From Pseudomonadota bacterium (GTDB lineage: Bacteria > Pseudomonadota > Alphaproteobacteria > Rhizobiales > Beijerinckiaceae): a stretch of DNA of 15,006 nt. The notes beneath the pieces are model-generated. The model saw only the letters and a list, made by a program, of their open reading frames with translations, was not told where the DNA came from and did not search any database. Below are positions 12,743 through 15,006 of this stretch, in pieces. Location: contig JAEXUU010000558.1 in assembly GCA_023452965.1 (NCBI GenBank), positions 1 through 15,006 of the forward strand. The letters run 5' to 3'. Position numbers and translations under genes: made by a program. Each line of letters begins with the position of its first letter. Position 1 is the stretch's first letter.

Positions 12743-15006
12743 TCAGCCCTTGCGCTTTCCATACCCCCCGGCCGGCGGCGTCAGCACCGTCACCGCCTCG
12801 CCGGCCTGCAGGAAGGTCTGGTCCGAGGGCTTCAGCTCCTCGACCGCGCCCGAAAGCCGGCGCACCAGCGTCCGCCCGAGCTCGCCGGGTTCGCCGCCCT
12901 TCATGCCGAACGGCCTGACCTTGCGATGCGAGGCGAGGATCGCGCAGTCCATGCTCTTGCGGAAACGGATGGTGCGGCTGGTGCCGTCGCCGGCATTCCA
13001 TTCGCCCTTGCCGCCCGAGCCGGCGCGGATGTGGAAATCCTCGAGCACGACCGGAAAGCGCGTCTCCAGGATCTCCGGATCGGTCAGGCGCGAATTCGTC
13101 ATGTGGACATGCACGCCCGAGGTACCGTTGAAGCCCGGCCCGGCCGGCGAGCCCGAGCAGATCGTCTCGTAATACTGGTACTGATCGTTGCCGAAGGTCA
13201 GGTTGTTCATCGTGCCCTGCGAGCACGACATCGCCTCCAGCGCACCGAACAGCGTGTTCGTCACCGCCTGCGAAACCTCGACATTGCCGGCGACCACGGC
13301 GGCCGGATAGCGCGGCGCCAGCATCGAACCTTCCGGCACGATCACCTTGATCGGCCTGAGGCAGCCGGCATTCATTGGGATCGCATCGTCGACCATGACG
13401 CGGAAGACATAGAGCACGGCGGCGCGGGTCACCGGCGCCGGGGCATTGAAGTTGTCCTCGCGCTGCGGCGAGGTGCCGGTGAAGTCGACCGTCGCCTCGC
13501 GCTTCTCGCGGTCGACGGTGATCTTCACCTTGATCGCGCAGCCCTGGTCCATCGGATAGGTGAACTCGCTGTCGTGCAGGCGGGTCAGCAGGCGCGCGAC
13601 GCTCTCGGCAGCATTGTCCTGGACATGGCCCATATAGGCCTGCACCACGTCGAGGCCGAAGGAGCGGATCATCTTCTTCAGCTCCGCCACGCCCTTTTCG
13701 TTGGCGGCGATCTGCGCCTTCAGGTCGTTGACGTTCTGGACGACGTTACGGACGGGATAGCGTGCGCCGGTCAGGAGCTTGACCAGTTCCTCCTCGCAGA
13801 AGCGGCCCTGATCGACGATCTTGAAATTGTCGATATAGACGCCCTCTTCCTCGATGTTCGTCGCCAGCGGCGACATCGAGCCCGGCGCGGTGCCGCCGAC
13901 ATCGGCGTGGTGGCCGCGGCTCGCCACCCAGAACAGGATGTCTTTGTCCTGCGCGTCGAAGACCGGCGTGCAGATCGTGATATCCGGCAGGTGCGTGCCG
14001 CCATTATAGGGCGCGTTCAGGCAGTAGACGTCGCCCGGCCGGATCACCGGGTTGTTCGAGATCACCGTCTCGACCGAGCGGTCCATCGAGCCGAGATGCA
14101 CGGGCATGTGCGGCGCATTGGCGACGAGCGCGCCGGTCTGGTCGAAGACCGCGCAGGAGAAGTCGAGCCGCTCCTTGATGTTCACCGAATAGGCGGTGTT
14201 CTGCAGCGTCACGCCCATCTGCTCGGCGATCGACATGAACAGGTTGTTGAAGATCTCGAGCATGACCGGATCGGCCTTGGTGCCGATCGCCGCCTGCTGG
14301 ATCAGCGCCTTGCTGCGCACGAGGACAAGATGGTCCTTGGCCGTCAGCTTGGCGCTCCACCCCTCTTCGACCACCACGGTCTGGTTGGGCTCGATGATGA
14401 TGGCCGGTCCGGCGACCGATTGTCCCGGCGCCAGCGCCTCGCGCCGCACGGTCGCCGCGTCATGCCACTGCCCCTTCGAGAACAGGCGGGTGCGCTCGGC
14501 GACAGCCGGCTCGCCGGCCGCCTCGCTCGCCGACGGCTCCTCGAACTTCGCACCGCCGCCGACCGCCTCGACCTCGACCGCCTCGACGACCAGCGCCTTG
14601 GTCTCGTCGATGAAGCCGAAGCGCGCGCGATGGGCGTTCTGGAAGGCCTCCTGCATTTCGGCGCGGCTGCCGAAGGGCGTCGCGATCGCGGTGTCGGTGC
14701 CGGCATAGCGGATATGGGCGCGGACATGGATGGCGATGTCACCGGCCGGCACGCCCTGGCCTGCGACCTCGGCCGTCGTCTCGGCGCCGAGCCGCTCGGC
14801 GATGGTTGCGATCGCCGCCTTCGCCTCGCCATCGAGCGGCACGTCGAGCGCGGCCGTTCGCGTCGCCCTGATCTCGGCAAGGCCCATGCCATAGGCCGAG
14901 AGCAGGCCGGAGAACGGATGCAGCAGCACCGTCTTGATGCCGAGCGCGTCGGCGACGAGGCAGGCATGCTGGCCGCCGGCGCCGCCGAAAGAATTCAGCG
15001 CATAGC
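12743..15006 (-). CDS. 5-oxoprolinase (ATP-hydrolysing), 5' end outside the window
   Basis: This is the C-terminal part, 753 residues, of a large fused HyuA-HyuB protein that enters from the right edge. It opens 5-oxo-L-proline to glutamate using ATP. At the edge it reads [21 protein letters not shown], then [15 protein letters not shown], the end of the HyuA-type domain. The HyuB-type domain begins near 14263 ([17 protein letters not shown]) and contains [15 protein letters not shown] and [15 protein letters not shown]. Full-length homologues are near 1,200-1,300 residues, so some 450-500 residues lie outside. The fused form points to 5-oxoprolinase rather than a two-subunit N-methylhydantoinase or acetone carboxylase, although related hydantoin substrates cannot be excluded. 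The stop is at 12743-12745. Confidence 0.88.
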   Translation of the reverse strand, partial: YALNSFGGAGGQHACLVADALGIKTVLLHPFSGLLSAYGMGLAEIRATRTAALDVPLDGEAKAAIATIAERLGAETTAEVAGQGVPAGDIAIHVRAHIRYAGTDTAIATPFGSRAEMQEAFQNAHRARFGFIDETKALVVEAVEVEAVGGGAKFEEPSASEAAGEPAVAERTRLFSKGQWHDAATVRREALAPGQSVAGPAIIIEPNQTVVVEEGWSAKLTAKDHLVLVRSKALIQQAAIGTKADPVMLEIFNNLFMSIAEQMGVTLQNTAYSVNIKERLDFSCAVFDQTGALVANAPHMPVHLGSMDRSVETVISNNPVIRPGDVYCLNAPYNGGTHLPDITICTPVFDAQDKDILFWVASRGHHADVGGTAPGSMSPLATNIEEEGVYIDNFKIVDQGRFCEEELVKLLTGARYPVRNVVQNVNDLKAQIAANEKGVAELKKMIRSFGLDVVQAYMGHVQDNAAESVARLLTRLHDSEFTYPMDQGCAIKVKITVDREKREATVDFTGTSPQREDNFNAPAPVTRAAVLYVFRVMVDDAIPMNAGCLRPIKVIVPEGSMLAPRYPAAVVAGNVEVSQAVTNTLFGALEAMSCSQGTMNNLTFGNDQYQYYETICSGSPAGPGFNGTSGVHVHMTNSRLTDPEILETRFPVVLEDFHIRAGSGGKGEWNAGDGTSRTIRFRKSMDCAILASHRKVRPFGMKGGEPGELGRTLVRRLSGAVEELKPSDQTFLQAGEAVTVLTPPAGGYGKRKG

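Noticed and set aside
12618..13226. A minus-strand open frame of 202 codons
   Set aside because: It lies in another frame of the 5-oxoprolinase gene, runs through the palindromic repeat and has no family features.

Overview
The window is GC-rich and densely packed, and every recognisable gene is of ordinary chromosomal bacterial type. The protein families point to an alphaproteobacterium of the Hyphomicrobiales (Rhizobiales). They include a LeuD of rhizobial type, an AapJ-like amino-acid binding protein, an ECF sigma factor paired with an RskA-type anti-sigma factor, DUF4394 and a fused 5-oxoprolinase. A genus such as Bosea is plausible but not proven from this sequence. I saw no rRNA, tRNA, CRISPR array, insertion sequence or phage gene.

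Layout, left to right. leuD (80-682, +) faces a secreted DUF4394 protein (783-1571, -) across a strong hairpin terminator. The DUF4394 gene is divergent from an ECF sigma factor (1772-2335, +), which overlaps its membrane-bound anti-sigma factor (2332-3087, +) by four bases. Both divergent promoters carry the same GCATCC-N18-TA pattern, so the sigma factor may control itself and the DUF4394 gene. Next comes sugE/gdx (3281-3598, +), a guanidinium exporter. Its leader contains two hairpins with ACGA tetraloops, the hallmark of the guanidine-II (mini-ykkC) riboswitch.

The centre holds what looks like a small amino-acid or amide utilisation locus. A glycosylasparaginase-type Ntn hydrolase (4820-5800, -) is followed by a periplasmic amino-acid binding protein (3749-4771, -). 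A GntR/FCD repressor (6040-6741, +) is divergent from them. The shared intergenic region has two copies of an ATTGGATCCAAT-like palindrome, one of which covers the predicted transcription start of the asparaginase gene.

The right half is mostly on the minus strand: a RecD/Dda-like helicase (6754-7845), a methyl-accepting chemotaxis protein (7914-9590), a DapB-like reductase that lacks the usual catalytic histidines (9714-10517), and a GNAT acetyltransferase (10606-11190). A LysE/RhtB exporter (11286-11903, +) follows. A C-factor-like SDR (11920-12615, -) and the C-terminal two thirds of a 5-oxoprolinase (12743 to the window end, -) close the window. A palindromic, probably dispersed, repeat lies between the last two genes.

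No stretch of more than 300 bases lacks a gene. The longest intergenic regions (1572-1771, 3088-3280 and 5801-6039) are all regulatory. The strongest non-coding signal is the guanidine-II riboswitch, which is a known class. The least expected protein observation is the DapB paralogue with a rewritten active site.
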